From Mytilisepta virgata (lineage: Eukaryota; Mollusca; Bivalvia; Mytilida; Mytilidae), in contig CM051518.1 in the NCBI GenBank assembly GCA_028015205.1, positions 36,174,001 to 36,238,000 of the forward strand: a DNA stretch of 64,000 bases, given 5' to 3'. Below are positions 10,765 to 23,682 of this stretch, one piece after another. Below the pieces are notes generated by a model. It worked only from the letters and a program-made list of their open reading frames with translations, ran no database searches and was not told the DNA's origin. Positions within the stretch are counted from its first letter, which is position 1. Every line of letters starts with the position of its first letter. The position numbers and the translations under genes were made by a program.

Positions 10765-11458
10765 CCCCAGTGAACTTGAATTTAAGGACACTACACATAC
10801 AGATACATCAAAGTGCGCTTCATATTTGGATTTATTTCTCGAAATAGACAATGAGGGACATCTGAAGACAAAACTTAATGACAAACGTGATGACTTCGAC
10901 TTCCTATTGTTAACGTTCCCTTCTTGGGTAGCAATATACCAGCATCGCCTGCATATGGCGTCTACGTTTCTCAGCTTATCCGATAATCAAGGGCATGTGT
11001 GAGTTACCATGACTTTCGACAAAAAGGATAACTGCTGTCACAAAAGCTTCTTAACCAGGGTTTTATCAGGGATAAGTTGATGTTATCACTTAGGACATTT
11101 TACGGTCGTCATCACGAATTGATTGACCGTTACAGTGTTCCAATATCCAAGATAAAGTTGGACCTGCTCCCACTGTCGTAACATTTCATGTACCTCCACC
11201 GATTTGTGACTACCACCGGATTGAATTTGTTGAACTTCACGAAACGGGTGTCGTATACGGAGCAGGGACTGGTTACCCTTCCGGAGAACATGGGTTCACT
11301 CCTGATTTTTATAGGAGTTCGTGGTGTTCATTTTTTTCTAGTTTTCAGTGTTTATTTGTTTTGCTTGAGGTTGTTCATTTGTCTTCTGGGTTTTCTCTGT
11401 CTAATGGATTGTGTTTCTTTGGATTGCTCCTTAGTATATTTGTCCTTTTTTTCAAAGG
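10765..11458 (+). mobile_element. RT element 3' part (FYGRHHDLV-type family), degenerate
   Basis: Broken frames read KCASYLDLFLEIDNEGHLKT (10,810 on), LNDKRDDFDF, then TFYGRHHELIDRYSVPISK (to ~11,160). A 3' UTR contains cttccggag and tataggagttcgtggtgttc. Several stops and shifts disable it. It is the same family as 3,815-4,500 and 17,885-18,300. Confidence 0.65.
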
Positions 11459-11848
11459 TATAGTCAAAGGGGAAATAATTAGACACATACGAAACAACAG
11501 TGACCCAGAACAAAGAAAACAAGAAATCGAATTAACTATCCAACGATTCTTAAAAAGAGGATATAAAGCAAAATAAATCAATTCCATAATCAAATCAACG
11601 AACATTATGTCAAGGGCGAAAACTCTTGAATATAAGAAAAAATCTCTAACACAAATATTCCGCTAGTTCTAACGAATAAATATCATAGCAGTTTACGATA
11701 TCTACCAAAGTTAATCCGAAAACACTGGCATCTCATTACTGAATTTGAACTAGCTAACCAATTGTTTCAAAGACCACCAATGGTTGCATACAAGCGTAAC
11801 AAAAACTTGGCGCAATATGTAACTTCAGCTAAAATGCATACAAACTAA
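11459..11848 (+). mobile_element. Penelope-like element RT thumb fragment
   Basis: The first part reads VKGEIIRHIRNNSDPEQRK up to RFLKRGYKAK (stop at 11,576). The downstream part reads KLIRKHWHLITEFELANQLF and PPMVAYKRNKNLAQYVTSAK (to ~11,845). The KHWHLI…PP…A-(Y/F)-(K/R)-RN-x-NL pattern is characteristic of the C-terminal part of Penelope-like reverse transcriptases. The fragment is interrupted by stops. Confidence 0.7.
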
Positions 11849-12027
11849 AAATCTAAAACCTCAAGTTAAATAATCTTAACAAAAGTATTTATACTAAACA
11901 CTAAAATGGCAACATCATATACTGTTCTATTTATCTACAAAACGTAATTGGGTTAAAGAGAAATCCTCTAACAGCCATCACACAATGTATAGGACTTAAA
12001 TAAATTAAATTAATTAAATAAATAAAT

Positions 12028-12297
12028 TTGTTGCCACACTTGTCTACAATTTATGATATAGTGTTATTCCCTGAAACTCATATCACTGGATTCAAATATT
12101 TTCCTGTATGTAGAGCCCAGTCTTCGAATTCTAGATTTTATGGTGGTTTAGGAATATTTATAAAAAACCATGTTCGTCAAGGCATGAAAATTTTAGAAAG
12201 TACAAGTAAGGATTATCAATGGTTAAAGTTGGATAAGGAATATTTTAGTTTATCTAGACACATGACTTCCATCTACCTTTTTGTCGCTCTAGAGTAA
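12028..12297 (+). mobile_element. LINE apurinic-type endonuclease fragment
   Basis: The 89-codon frame includes DIVLFPETHITGFKYF and FYGGLGIFIKNHVRQGMK. These match the N-terminal part of LINE EEP endonucleases (E-T motif, then GG-x-x-I-F/Y strand). No GDFN box follows, so it is an isolated fragment. Confidence 0.6.
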
Positions 12298-12557
12298 TTT
12301 CCTAACCTTTTTTGGATACTGTCGATATATAAACAATGTTTCAATTGAATATATACATACTTTAAGGTGTGTATATTGTCATATAATTGTATTTTTTCTT
12401 AAATATCACATTGTTCGGATGCCGGAACACAACGGCATGGCCAAGCCAAGGACAGTATGCTGTAAACTTACCCCATTCACTTTTCTTGTTGATATTATCC
12501 TTTCAACATTTTAAAAGTCGGTTACTATTTCTCTTCTTCGGCCTAAAGTTTCATTTT

Positions 12558-13973
12558 AGCTCACCTGACCTTAAAGGTCAAGTGAGCTTTTCTCATCACT
12601 TGGCGTCCGTCGTCGTCGTCTGTTAACTATTAAAAAAATCTTCTCCTCTGAAACTACTGTGCCAAATTGAACCAAACTTGGCCACAAGCATCATTAGGGT
12701 ATTTAGTTTAACAAATATGTCCGATGACCCCGCCTGCCAACCAACATGGTCGACATGGCTAAAAATAGAACATAGGGGTAAATTGCAGTTTTTGTCTTAT
12801 ATCTCAAAAACTAAAGCAATTAGAGCAAAACTGACTGGATCAAAAATGTTCATCAGGTCAGGATCTACCTGTCATGAAATTTTCAGCCGAATCGGTCAAC
12901 CCTTTGTTGGGTTATTGCCCCTGAATTGTTAATTTTAAGGAAATTTTGCAGTTTTAGGTTATTATATTGAATATTATTATAGGTAAAGACAAATTGTTAA
13001 TAGCAAAATGTTCAAAAAAGTAAGATCTACAAATAAGTCAACATGACCAAAATCATTGATTGACCCCTTATAGGAGTTTTTGCCCTTTAAAGACGGCATC
13101 CAGCGTAAACTTCCCTTTTCCTCTCAAACCACTGGGCCAACTGAGACCAAACTTTGGTGAAATGGTCCTGTCACAGCCAAACTTAGTTTAACATAGGGCC
13201 CTATGGGAAAATTCTTTAAAAAATCTTCTGGTCTTAAACCACTTGACCAATTGGAACCAGACTTAGCAGCAATGGTCCTTAGATGGTCCTCTTACAGAGT
13301 TGTGTCCGATGACCTGGACTGTCAACCAATATGGCCGCCCCAACCGAACTTAGTTTAACATAGGGCCCTTTAGGAAAATTCATTGAAAAATCTTCTTGTC
13401 TGAAAGCACTTGACAAATTGGAGCAGGACTTCGCAGCATTGGTCCTTAGGAGGTCCTTTTTCAGAAATGTGTCTGATTTCGTGGACTGTGAACCAAGATG
13501 GCCGCCACAGCAGAACTTAGTTTAAAATAGGACCCTATGGGAATTTCACTCAAAAATCTTCTAGTCTGAAACCACTAAGCCAATTAGAATTAGACTTGGT
13601 AGCAATGGTCCTTAGATGGTCCTCTTTCAGATATGTGTCCGATCACCCGGATTGTCAACCAAGATGGCTGCCACACCGAACTTTGTTAAATATTGGACCC
13701 TATAGGAAAATTCATTTAAAAATCTTCTTGTCTGAAACCGCCTAGCCAGTTGGAACAAGACTTAGCAGAAATGGTCCTTAGATGGTTCTCTTTCAGAAAT
13801 GTATCCTTTGACCTGGACTGTCAACCAAGATCACTGCCACAGCTTAAATTTTAGTGTAACATAGAATCCTATAGAAAAACCAACCAAATTGACTGCAACA
13901 CTTAAATGTTTAGATCTGCTCAAGGTGAAAAGTTAAATCCAGGTGAGCGATACAGGCTCTTGAGAGCTTCTTG
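12558..13973 (+). mobile_element. Helentron-associated-like repeat, copy 1
   Basis: It starts with agctcacctgacc, which folds back with aggtcaagtgagct within 31 bp. The body consists of ~160-173-bp tandem units (markers near 13,181, 13,339, 13,512, 13,675, 13,845). It ends aggtgagcgatacaggctct plus the hairpin around tcttgaga. Short subterminal inverted ends (gctcacctg/caggtgagc), a 3' hairpin and central tandem repeats are features of Helentron-derived HINE and pearl elements. No coding capacity. Confidence 0.6.
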
Positions 13974-15452
13974 TTAACACATTCTATTAAAATTAAATCT
14001 CTGAAATTGATATTTACTCTCCTAGTAATCATCTGTGTGTTTCGTCGTCCGTATTTGGTCCCGATAGTAAAATACGTAGTGACGTCACAAACGTTAACGG
14101 ACTTAGTTATGAATATTTAGTAGCAAAAGTGCTCCAAATTTCTGGCTATGTATGCATTTTCTGCATATGGGTCATTTAGAAAAGTTTTTGTTTAATGGGG
14201 GCAGCCATATTGTGCAACATACTAAGGCTAGAAAAAGTTTCGTTCTCCGGAAGTAGGTAAAGTAAGGGAAATAATTTTAGAGTCAGAATCGTGATACCGG
14301 AAATGAGCTTCTGAAAAGAACTAATATTGCTGTGCTCGCATCATAGGCCACGCCAACAGCACATTATAAATATATATCCATACTGAAATTTTCTCACTTA
14401 TAGCTATAACATAAATGCATATTAAAGTGGTATAAGCTTTGAGAGCATGAAGAAAAAGTCTTGTTTTAAATACAAACTCAGATACCGAACACCTTTCTTC
14501 GTGAACAAATTGGAAACAAAAATATAATGTTATAGAACACACATTGCACCGGCTACCTAAAATTAGACCATTGCACTCATTATACTATGACAAGTAATAA
14601 TATCAGTTTACTCATACTTTTTTCATAACTGTGGCTAAAAAGGCGGAGTCTTTAACGAAGAATTTTTTATATTATAAATCGACGAGTCAAAGTTTGAAAT
14701 TTAGTCACATAGAAAATAACTTCTATACCAGTAAAGATTGTACTGGAATTTATTTCCGACTATGGGCTCAGTGTGTACGAGTTCACAATAGGATTTAATT
14801 TCTAGTATTAAACTTTTTTTCTTAACCTGATTTTTGGGTTTATATGACTGCAAGAAAGTAATTAATGAAGACAAAATCATATGGTAGTGTACTTCTTTTT
14901 TTCCTACGGTCATTTGAAAGTACCCCTTTTGATGGTTTTCCAATTTTTCATCGATTTTTACGCATTTTTGGGCTATTATAAAAAAAACCCACAGTTCCAC
15001 GATTAAACTTTTTTTCATACTTTTCCCAAATATAGAGTTGACCAATCTGAATAAATTTAACTTTAAAAAAAACTATAGGTATAAAATTTTGTTGTTTTTT
15101 CGTGTCAAATTGACCATGCAGTCAATTTAGTAAATTTGGGATTTTTCTCATTATTTTAGAACAAAGAGCATATAATGTCAACTTCTTTGTTATAAATGAT
15201 TGAAAAAATAAATATTTAAGAAATTTAAAAAGAAAAAATTGATATGGGATGTACATATTTTTGTTAAAATTATTTCTTTGTACCCCTCACCCATTTTCTC
15301 AAAATTTTGGCTGATGACACTGACCGGTTGGTTATAAAATTTGAAAATTTTATTACTCAAAAACTACTTATTGTAAGTACATAATTTTTTCACAGAGTTT
15401 AGTTGGATTATAATATTTCTTAAATTCATTAATATTTTCCACTTGTATCACG
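13974..15452. other. AT-rich stretch without recognisable gene
   Basis: Short frames only. The minus-strand 114-codon frame at 14,701-15,045 is Lys/Phe-rich with no family signature. I see nothing else. Confidence 0.5.
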
Positions 15453-16460
15453 TTTGGAAATAATTACCGAACGAGATTTCATCGAGACTGAAACATTAGA
15501 AGAATACATCCGTAAGTTTGAAGAACGCGGTAAGCAACAATTTTAATAGTTAAAATATCTTTAATTATCCGGGCCACCTCGAACGGAGTGGATAAGATAC
15601 TGTAAGCCTTATTTTTATTCAAGTATCAAGGATTTATCTTTAAGAAGATGTTTAATTCATCTTTTGAAGAAGAAATTAATTTTTTTTTAAATTTGAATAT
15701 CTTTATTCTTCCTTTTCATCAAGTGTCCATTTAAATTTGCTCCAGCTCTATTGAGGTACATGAACAATATTCAGTTTCTTTCCACAGTTCTGTCATAATG
15801 ATTTCCCCATGTATAATGTAAATATATACACATTCCTGTAAAGGAATACACAGAGGATCATTACCAAAAATTTGATTTTTTTAAAGGGGGTGGGAGGGAC
15901 TAAAAAGGGCCAAAACAGAAAAAAGACCATAATTACTAAAATTTTATCTAAAGAAAAAAAATTGAAGAAATTTGTGAATTTCAGTTTAAGGGGCTATAGG
16001 TCCCTAAAAGGGTCCAAATAATTAAATTATAGTGGGTTGTGATATATTTGTGAAAAGGTTATTTGTTATAGATGCAAACTGTAATGGTAAGCATGCTTTT
16101 ATTTTGCATTTTGAGGATTTAAAGGGCCAAAAAGGGAAAAGAGGCCAAAAAGTTATATTTCAGTAAAAGTGGGTTGTGATATTTCTCTTCAAAGGTTATT
16201 TGTTACAGATGCAAACTGTATGCAATGGAAACTGAAAATGTTAAGAATGTTTGTTTACAAATAAATGTGGGGTGCGGGTATAGCTGTCGTTCCGATAGTC
16301 CCTACCTTTAGTTGATTGTGTGATGTCATAATTTCTCCTTTAGGTAAACTCAGATGCAACACCTACCGTTAAACCAATCAACTGGGACAAAACAGATACT
16401 CAATTTATTTATAAAAACAAACAAGCACGTTTAACCTATGCATTGACATCACATCACAAG
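15453..16460 (+). other. Weak candidate exon pair of an unrecognised gene
   Basis: A frame reads IITERDFIETETLEEYIRKF and ends at a good donor (exon end 15,529, then gtaagc), phase 1. An acceptor at 16,353 (after aaactcag) opens a 107-nt exon to 16,460 with donor aag|gtattt. It reads PTVKPINWDKTDTQFIYKNK and stays open in the matching phase. The first exon lacks a clear acceptor and I do not recognise the protein. This may be coincidence. Confidence 0.25.
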
Positions 16461-16539
16461 GTATTTCATCAATTTTTAATTGCCCTTAAAATGTTTCAAG
16501 CAAGTACATGTATATCCCTTATTAAAGAATAAAGTATAT

Positions 16540-17420
16540 TATATATCTATTGATCTTCAACTAATACTTTTCGACTCACTGGTGTGACCAATGTTATTGA
16601 ATGCGTCAAAAATTTGGGGATTTGAAAACAAAGATAGTATAGAAAAAATTCACTTACAGTTTTGTAAAAAATATTCTTTAAGTCCGAACTAGCAGACTAA
16701 ATTATATGGTATATGGTGAGTAAGGTAGTTTTTCAATGGTAAATGTGATTAAATTAAGAATGGTTTTGTTTTGGAATAGTTTAATTTCAGAGACTAGTAA
16801 GTTCTCATCAATTAAGAATAGATTAATCTTTAGATTACATTTGCATAACCCTTTGAAATTTCAATAGATTTCCTATGCTAAATCTATACTTGGCTATAGT
16901 GGGCTTAGGTTCATTTGGCATAACCAAATTCCCATACAACGTGAACTTTTGAAAAACATTATTTCACAAAGGCTAAAAGACCAGCACTGTTTTTCACAAA
17001 TGCATAACTCATCGAGGGGTGAATTTTGTTCCGAGTACAAAAAGGAATTCTGCATAGAAAAATACTTGCTGAAGTTGAATTCACGTGATAGAATTATGTT
17101 CGCAAAATTTCGATGTTCTAATATAAAATTTCCGATAGAAATGGGCCGTTGAAATGGAACTCCAAAACAAAACAGAGTTTGTCATCTATGTGGTTCTGAT
17201 GTAGTCGATTAATTCCACTACCTTTACACTTGCACCAAAAACAAAGATTATCAGAGAAAAATACATCCCTAAATATTAAACTGAAAACCCCCAACGTCAT
17301 AAATTATACAGATTGTTAATGAATTGTGATGTAGAACTGTACATAAATATAGCTTCTTTCCTGAATTCACTTGTAAGAATTTTATAGGTTCGGTTTTTGT
17401 TTATACTATTGTTTCCTGTA
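16540..17420 (+). mobile_element. Degenerate LINE ORF2 C-terminal fragment
   Basis: Scattered frames read KIWGFENKDSIEKIHLQFCK (~16,610), a basic segment ending DRIMFAKFRCSNIKFPIEMGR-like (to 17,150), then NRVCHLCGSDVVD and HYLYTC. These are the post-RT region and C-terminal Cys/His cluster of the same LINE group as 4,735-5,725. Many stops. Confidence 0.65.
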
Positions 17421-17553
17421 ACTGCGTGTATTGTATATATATATATGTAGATTCATATCTTATATAACTATGTTATCTTGTGCTCTTGTACACCTATGTG
17501 TCTGAGGTTCTAATAAAATATTGTCTTGTTTATGTATAACTTGTATGTGTATG

Positions 17554-17557
<4 letters not shown>

Positions 17558-17605
<48 letters not shown>
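17558..17605. repeat. (TA)n microsatellite
   Basis: About 48 bp of uninterrupted alternating T and A. Confidence 0.95.
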
Positions 17606-17606
<1 letters not shown>

Positions 17607-17884
17607 CTTTATTTTCTCTATTTTAAATCAAAGATTTCATCAGCATGGGGAAAAATATTATTCAAAACGAAATTGTTTTTATGTTAATAAAAAGTATAAG
17701 TGTTTAAATCAGAAATTAAACACAGCCCACACCTATTTTCACTGTACAATCTATTGTACTAAAAAATTATTAGACGTAATTTGGATTATCTGTCCTTGTC
17801 ATCTGGTTTTTGGAAAAGGGTCAATTTGTGTATTAAATTTATAAAATACTAAAAAAAAATAATTTCAGACTCTTTATAGTATCT

Positions 17885-18300
17885 CAATAACCTTCTTAAC
17901 CAAGGTTTTATCAGGGATAAGTTGATGTCATCACTTAAGATGTTTTACGGTCGTCATGACGAATTGATTGACCGTTACATTGTTCAATATCTAAGATAAT
18001 GTTGGACCTGTTCCCATTGCATGTGCCTCCACCGATTTGTGACTTTCAGCGAATTGACTTTGTTGAACTTCACGACGGTTACCTTATACGGAGCAGAAAC
18101 TGCTTACCCTTCCGGAGCACCTAGGTTCACTCCTGGCTTTTATAGGAGTTCGTGTTGTTCATTGTTTTTTAGTTTTAAGTGTTTATTTGTTGTGCTTGTG
18201 TTTGTTCATTTGTCTTCCCGGGGTTGTCTGTCCAATGGATTAAGTTTTTTATATTTGCTCCTTAGGAATATGTGTCATCTTTTTTAAATATGTCGTATCA
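17885..18300 (+). mobile_element. RT element 3' end (FYGRHHDLV-type family)
   Basis: Begins with LLNQGFIRDKL-like codons, then MFYGRHDELIDRY. The 3' UTR aligns closely with 11,150-11,420 (cgatttgtgac, cttccggagcacc, tataggagttcgtgttgttc). 5'-truncated copy. Confidence 0.7.
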
Positions 18301-18566
18301 AATTATCTAAATTCATCAGATTTTCTATTTGATATACTAGTATATGGTTATTCTCAGACAGTTGAAAGACTATTGTAAAGCTTCTAATTTTGGGGTATCT
18401 CTTAGACGTTTCGTTGTGTTTCCAATAAAATGATAATGTCTTTGGCAATTAAAATATATATGATTATATGTATTTTTCAATTTTAAACCATTCATTTGCA
18501 TCATTTCCGAGTTTCTTTTCATTTGTTTGCCTTTTATATGACGAGAAACTCATTTCATGTTTGTAT

Positions 18567-19104
18567 TTAAATACATGTCTCTACAAGTCTGTTTTTCGTA
18601 GAATCATCTTCCGAATTACTTTCACTAAAGGGCGTTTTCTCATCTGATTCTAGATCAGCTTTTGTCTTGATACAAGTCGCGTATAGTGTTGCAGTTGCCT
18701 CGTCGAATTCGGATTCATGCATTTTGACTTTATCAGAATCTCTCTTCTGCATGTTTGTGTCGACAGAAGTCGTATACTGAGTTGGATTTGATTTCTCGAT
18801 CTCTGCTTCGTGTATTTCTACTTGATCAGTTTCTGTATTCTGGAAATGTGTCAAACATTCTGACTCAATATAATTGTCCTCAACAATATATTCATTCGTT
18901 GTAGGCCTTCGTATTGATGTTTTTAGATCTACGTGATGGTATTCATCGGCTGGACTAGCATACGAGGTGCGAATCATGGAGAGTTGTCTTCCGTAAACAG
19001 TCATTGGTCGAACCATCCTTGATTCCCTTATTTCTGCATAATGGTCATCCTCCTCTATATTTGTGTCCGAATCTCTCCGTAGACTTTTCCGGAAAAGTTG
19101 TCGC
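18567..19104 (-). CDS. Terminal exon of single-pass receptor: cytoplasmic tail
   Basis: The frame enters at an acceptor (ttaagggag|gcgaca, exon start 19,104) in phase 2 and runs to the stop at 18,567-18,569, about 178 codons. It begins RQLFRKSLRRDSD, a basic juxtamembrane stop-transfer stretch. It carries several tyrosines in Y-x-x-hydrophobic contexts (DDHYAEI, DEYHHVDL, NEYIVEDNY), candidate SH2-docking or endocytic motifs. Two ~31-residue segments are imperfect repeats: one starts TDQVEIHEAEIEKS, the other SDKVKMHESEFDEA. The tail is acidic and Ser/Thr-rich. With the upstream exons at 22,655 and 27,964 it forms the C terminus of an EGF-containing type I receptor resembling MEGF/scavenger-type receptors. 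No catalytic domain is present. The ligand is unknown. Confidence 0.6.
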
Positions 19105-20054
19105 CTCCCTTAAGAGAAAACATATAAGATATATTTCTACCCTTATCTAAGAAATAGAATAGACTTAAATATAATGCCATGGTTAGGTGTAAATTTCAAA
19201 CGGTTTTTTTTGTAAAGCTAAAATGTTAAAAATGAAATACAATGTGTTTAAATATAAAAATAATATCTTAACACAGACAGAAAATCTGTAATTTATAAAT
19301 TTGTAATTTTAAAATGATGATTTTCTTATAAAATAACTAGCAATAATTATTTAAGAACTATATACAATTTCACTAATGAAGAACAAATAATATTATACAT
19401 ACAAAAATATCCTTTGGTAAGTATCTTGCATTTTATGTTGTGTTTCCTATGAAAACAATGAATGTACCTATAGTCATTGACTAAATTAAAGCAGTCTATC
19501 ATAATAAATAACAACGTAAAAGCATACGGGTCGATACAAGTACATGTATATTCCAGCATTCTTAGCAAACATATACAACCCCGTGAACTTAGCGGAGCTA
19601 TGGTGTACAATTACATGCAATAACTATAATTCTGTTCTCTAGACTGTTGGGGCATTAAGAGGCAACCATATGATTTATGTGTATGTGTGGGGGTGGGGGG
19701 AGGGTGATCTTGGATAATGAAAATTTATCCCCTAGTACAACGAACCTCTAGTTTCTTATATGATTTAAAAGGTCTGATGACAGATTTTGATACATATACA
19801 ACAAACTTGTAAGCTTGGCATCCTTGGCGATATTTTTTTTTATCTAAATACTCTCTTTTTTCATTTGTTCAAATAAAAACTATTATGGCTTATAATACAA
19901 CTTAAAACCTAGTTTAAACAAGGGAAAAGTTAACATGTGGCCTGTATCAGATGATGTGTGCTTGAGTGAGCCTGGTGTTACTAGAACAAGTAAATTTGTA
20001 ACAAGTGATTTATTTTCAAATATGTGTTAAAAATTGTTAAAGATTTTAAGTCAA

Positions 20055-20130
20055 CTTGAAATTAAGGATACTTCAGATACATCGAAGTCCGCTTCATATT
20101 TGCATTTGTCTCTCAAAATAGACAAATAAA
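20055..20130 (+). mobile_element. Short RT-element fragment
   Basis: Matches 10,775-10,845 (aaattaaggatacttcagat and tccgcttcatattt). A remnant of the FYGRHHDLV-type RT in the receptor intron. Confidence 0.6.
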
Positions 20131-21477
20131 TTATTAAATAATTTTATACAATTAAATCAATAATACTGTGACAAAAACAGTTTTAATTTTTGTTTTTATT
20201 TTCTTTTTTTTATTAATTTTATTAGTTTTTAACGCAAACCTTTGTATGTTGCATATTTGTTGGGGAAAATGTCATAGGAAATATATGCATAGCTGCCTTT
20301 GATCTAAATTATCCAACTTTTATTTTTTACCTGTAGTACCTAACATAAAAGTTTCATAAGTGGTCGTATAAAATTCAAATATAAGCTTCCCTCCTCATAT
20401 GATGTCTTATCATCCTTCCCTCCCGCTATCTCACCCTGCTGAGCCGACAAGCAAAACTGGTATCAAAATTCACGTGAGCTATGCAGGACTTATCAGCTTT
20501 CAGGTGGAGTTATTACCAAGATTCTCCCAACGTTTTATCCCTCTTTACTTTGTTAATACGTTTAATGGATACAAATAATAACTATAATAAGATAATGAAA
20601 ATAAATAAGAAGGGAATTAGAGCATGCATTGATTTAAATTCATCGAAATGTATTAGTAAATTATATTCCAAATTCATGACTCCAACAGTCCGCTGATAAC
20701 CTCTGCTGGGACTACTTTTTCACGTCACAGCAGAGAGGTCATGAACTTTGATCCTGTGTTGAACATTTAAAATGACGTACATTGAAAAAAAAATCAAACA
20801 TTTATTTTTCTCAAGTCTTGTTCTTCCAAGAAATAACGTAAATAACCCCCTTGATTGCGGAAAACTAGTTTACGAGTTCGAACCGATCTGGCGTTCAAAT
20901 TACAATGTCTTTGACGTCACAACCAAAACAACAACTGAAAAATGCACAACATTTTTGTGTGTCCTCTTTTGCTTTACATAGCTTTTATTCACTATAATTT
21001 ACGGATGGAACCATTTCTATCTGATAAAAAGGCATCGCTTCAATGTTTTGTTTCATTATTGGAGCGCTGCATTTTTTATCTGTGACAGATGTGGGGAAAG
21101 GCATCATGAATTTATGGAAGCAACCACTGGATCTCGAGACTCGAATAGGAAACAACAAATGAGGTAGGGATACGTTCTTTTAATTGTATAATAGGCGGAA
21201 AATACAGGAACATTTATTGCTAATGCTTGTGGCGAATTGTTCGGGGGGGGGGGGGGGGTCACCATATTTTATCAAGGCCTATCAGGTTGTCAGCCCATGT
21301 GTAAATCATGAGATACCATTTACCATTTTAACCCCCCACCCCCATTTATTATTTAAGATAGAAAAAAATTCTTCCAGTCCTTGTAATGCAGTAATCATTT
21401 TGGATCTAAGTTACGACGCGTTTTATTGCCAAAAGAAGTTGTCGCGGATTAATATTCATTGACACGAGCGTTTTCCC

Positions 21478-21735
21478 GGACAATTGCAAATTTGATCAAC
21501 CCGTCTCCTCTTATACACTTTGAATATGTTGTTAGAACGATGATAAAAATGTCATCTGAACGTGAATATGACTGATACTGAAAAATATCAGCAGGCTCGA
21601 CAGAATATGAAGTATTTTGTCTCGTTCGCTACGCTCACTCGCCAAAATATTCATATTCTGACTCGACTGCTGATATTTTTCCGTATCAGTCAATGCACGT
21701 CCAGATAACATATACTTATCACAAATTGTCCAGAC
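21478..21735. mobile_element. Hairpin MITE
   Basis: The core 21,571-21,690 folds into a ~50-bp stem (gactgatactgaaaaatatc … gatatttttccgtatcagtc) around the loop ctcgttcgctacgctcactc. Outer ends also pair weakly (ggacaattg and caaattgtcc). A related hairpin with the same loop lies at 35,380-35,510. Confidence 0.7.
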
Positions 21736-22654
21736 ATTAGGTCAGTAATTTTAGAAGACTGATTTTACTTTTATTTATATTTAATTTTTAACATAAAACG
21801 CAAAAGTTTTTCCCTCATGTGTTATATTTTTTCGATGAAATATAATGCTGATTTGCGCAATTTCGAAGCACCAACTATGCTAGAGGGAACATATAATGGT
21901 TAGGAGAATAGCCATCCGACGACTAATAGTTGACTTCACATATACTCAGTAGTCACAGCGAAGTCATCAAGTAAATTTTGTAATATTGTGATTTTACAAT
22001 ACCCCAGCAAACGTGGGTTGTAGGGTTATTGTAAAATTAAAATCCCACCCCGAAAAAAGGAGACAAAACAAAATACACTGTACATGTTATAATGCGTGGA
22101 ATTTAAATATAACGCTTTCGAAAGCCTTATTTGGACTAATGAATTAAAATCGAAATTCTAAAACACTGCTGGACACATGTAGACAGTGCTTAACAATATT
22201 CAAAAATTATATTTGCCCTTTCAACTTAAAATAACGGAGAGTTCTTGGCACAGTAAAGTGTCATGGACAGATGCGATGACAACAATTTTCTTATATTAAA
22301 GATCGTTGATATCTTTAATTGATTATTCTTTCGTTTATATGATTCCAACGTTGAATGAATAAAAGTACAAGTGTGGCAATTTATGGGAATCGCATGTCTT
22401 TTCAAAACCAACACGAAGCTGTTTGATAGAGATCAAATTTTCCTTCATCACTGTTTAGAGACCCCCGTCCATAAGCCCGACCGCAGCACTAATAACTAGA
22501 TTGTTTCGTTGACAAATCAGGTTAACAATCATGTCACATGTTTCCGTAAACTCTATCTCTTTTCAAGGGAAGCTTCGATTTTATAACAATGTTGAATGTT
22601 TACCGTACCAATAATAATTTAAGGTATATACGTTCATGAGTTAGTATAACTTAC

Positions 22655-22751
22655 CATAAAAGGTAAAACATCCCACCTATTAGCAATGTTAATATTACAG
22701 TAGTTATCACTCCAGCTGCGACGTTGCTGTTTTCTTCATTACCTTTTTCAT
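22655..22751 (-). CDS. Receptor exon: transmembrane helix
   Basis: The 97-nt exon is bounded by attattacag| and |gtaagttat. In the phase set by both neighbours it reads EKGNEENSNVAAGV, then a hydrophobic helix VITTVILTLLIGGMFYLLW, and joins RQLFRKS of the last exon. A polar stem, a ~20-residue helix and a basic cytoplasmic start give type I topology. Phase agreement across three exons supports this as real, although no transcript is available. Confidence 0.6.
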
Positions 22752-22811
22752 CTGTAATAATACATGTTTGTCCGTTTTAATATGAGCTGCCCAAGATATA
22801 AATTATGGTTT

Positions 22812-22865
22812 TAAGTAAAGTCAAGAAATATCAAAGGGATTTCGAAGGAGGGGAAATCGAAAAGG
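22812..22865 (-). mobile_element. 3'-terminal scrap of the FYGRHHDLV-type RT element
   Basis: Matches the 3' terminus seen at 3,815 and 41,289 (aagtcaagaaatatcaaagg). Only ~50 bp remain. Confidence 0.6.
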
Positions 22866-23535
22866 CGATTAAAGTATTTCCATATAGATTTAGTATATAA
22901 GCTTTCAATATGTGAACCATCATCTTGCAAAATAAACTAGGTATTTCTGGCTTGAAAATGTTTGGGGACATTGTTGTACTTTAATAAACACCGACTTAGT
23001 TAAACAATCCATTACTTTGAGAAAAAATAATACATATATAAAATCTTATAGTATGAACACTTTCAATATGGATACAATTATAATGCAATTTAAAAACTCT
23101 CTGGCTAGAAAACTATAGGAGGGGTTATTCGAAGAAACCCTATAAATTGAAACCTAATTACACCCAAAACTTTAAAAAACAAATTTATATCTCTAAAATT
23201 GTAGCATGTCTTATCAATGACTGGATTGCTAGGGGTAAATAAATATGACCTCGGGGATAAAGTTCGTTCATTCCTTTCGTAGAGATTACAATTAATATTT
23301 TCAAAGACAATGAATAATGATATTTCTCCTATTCCTGACGTGTTTAATCGGTGAGATAAAAATACATAATATCTTTAACCACTTCCCGATGATTAAATTT
23401 CTACGTGGGAGTTACCGCCCTTTTTTCTACAGTTATTAAAACGATAAACTAGAGAAGTCCCGAAATGACGTCTATGTAAACAAACTACATAGCAACGACA
23501 TTTTCTTGAGGTTTTTGTCGAAAATCATAGGAGAA

Positions 23536-23682
23536 ACAGATTCTCCTTCAATTTACTCGTGAGTTATGGAATTTTCCACCCTCAATAGTTAAATTTTAGA
23601 TTTTAAAATTTGAAAATCGAAAATTTAACTATCTCGGGTGGAGAAATTCCATAACTCACTCGTACCTGAAGGAGAATCTATA
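23536..23682. repeat. Long imperfect palindrome (~65-bp arms)
   Basis: The arm starting agattctccttcaatttact pairs with the arm ending gaaggagaatct. The paired blocks include gagttatggaattt/aaattccataactc. The loop is short and AT-rich. A fold-back MITE or palindromic insertion in the receptor intron. Confidence 0.8.

Noticed and set aside
11188..11463. 91-codon plus-strand gene with hydrophobic C terminus
   Set aside because: It lies in the 3' UTR of the RT element; the same sequence recurs at 18,021-18,287.
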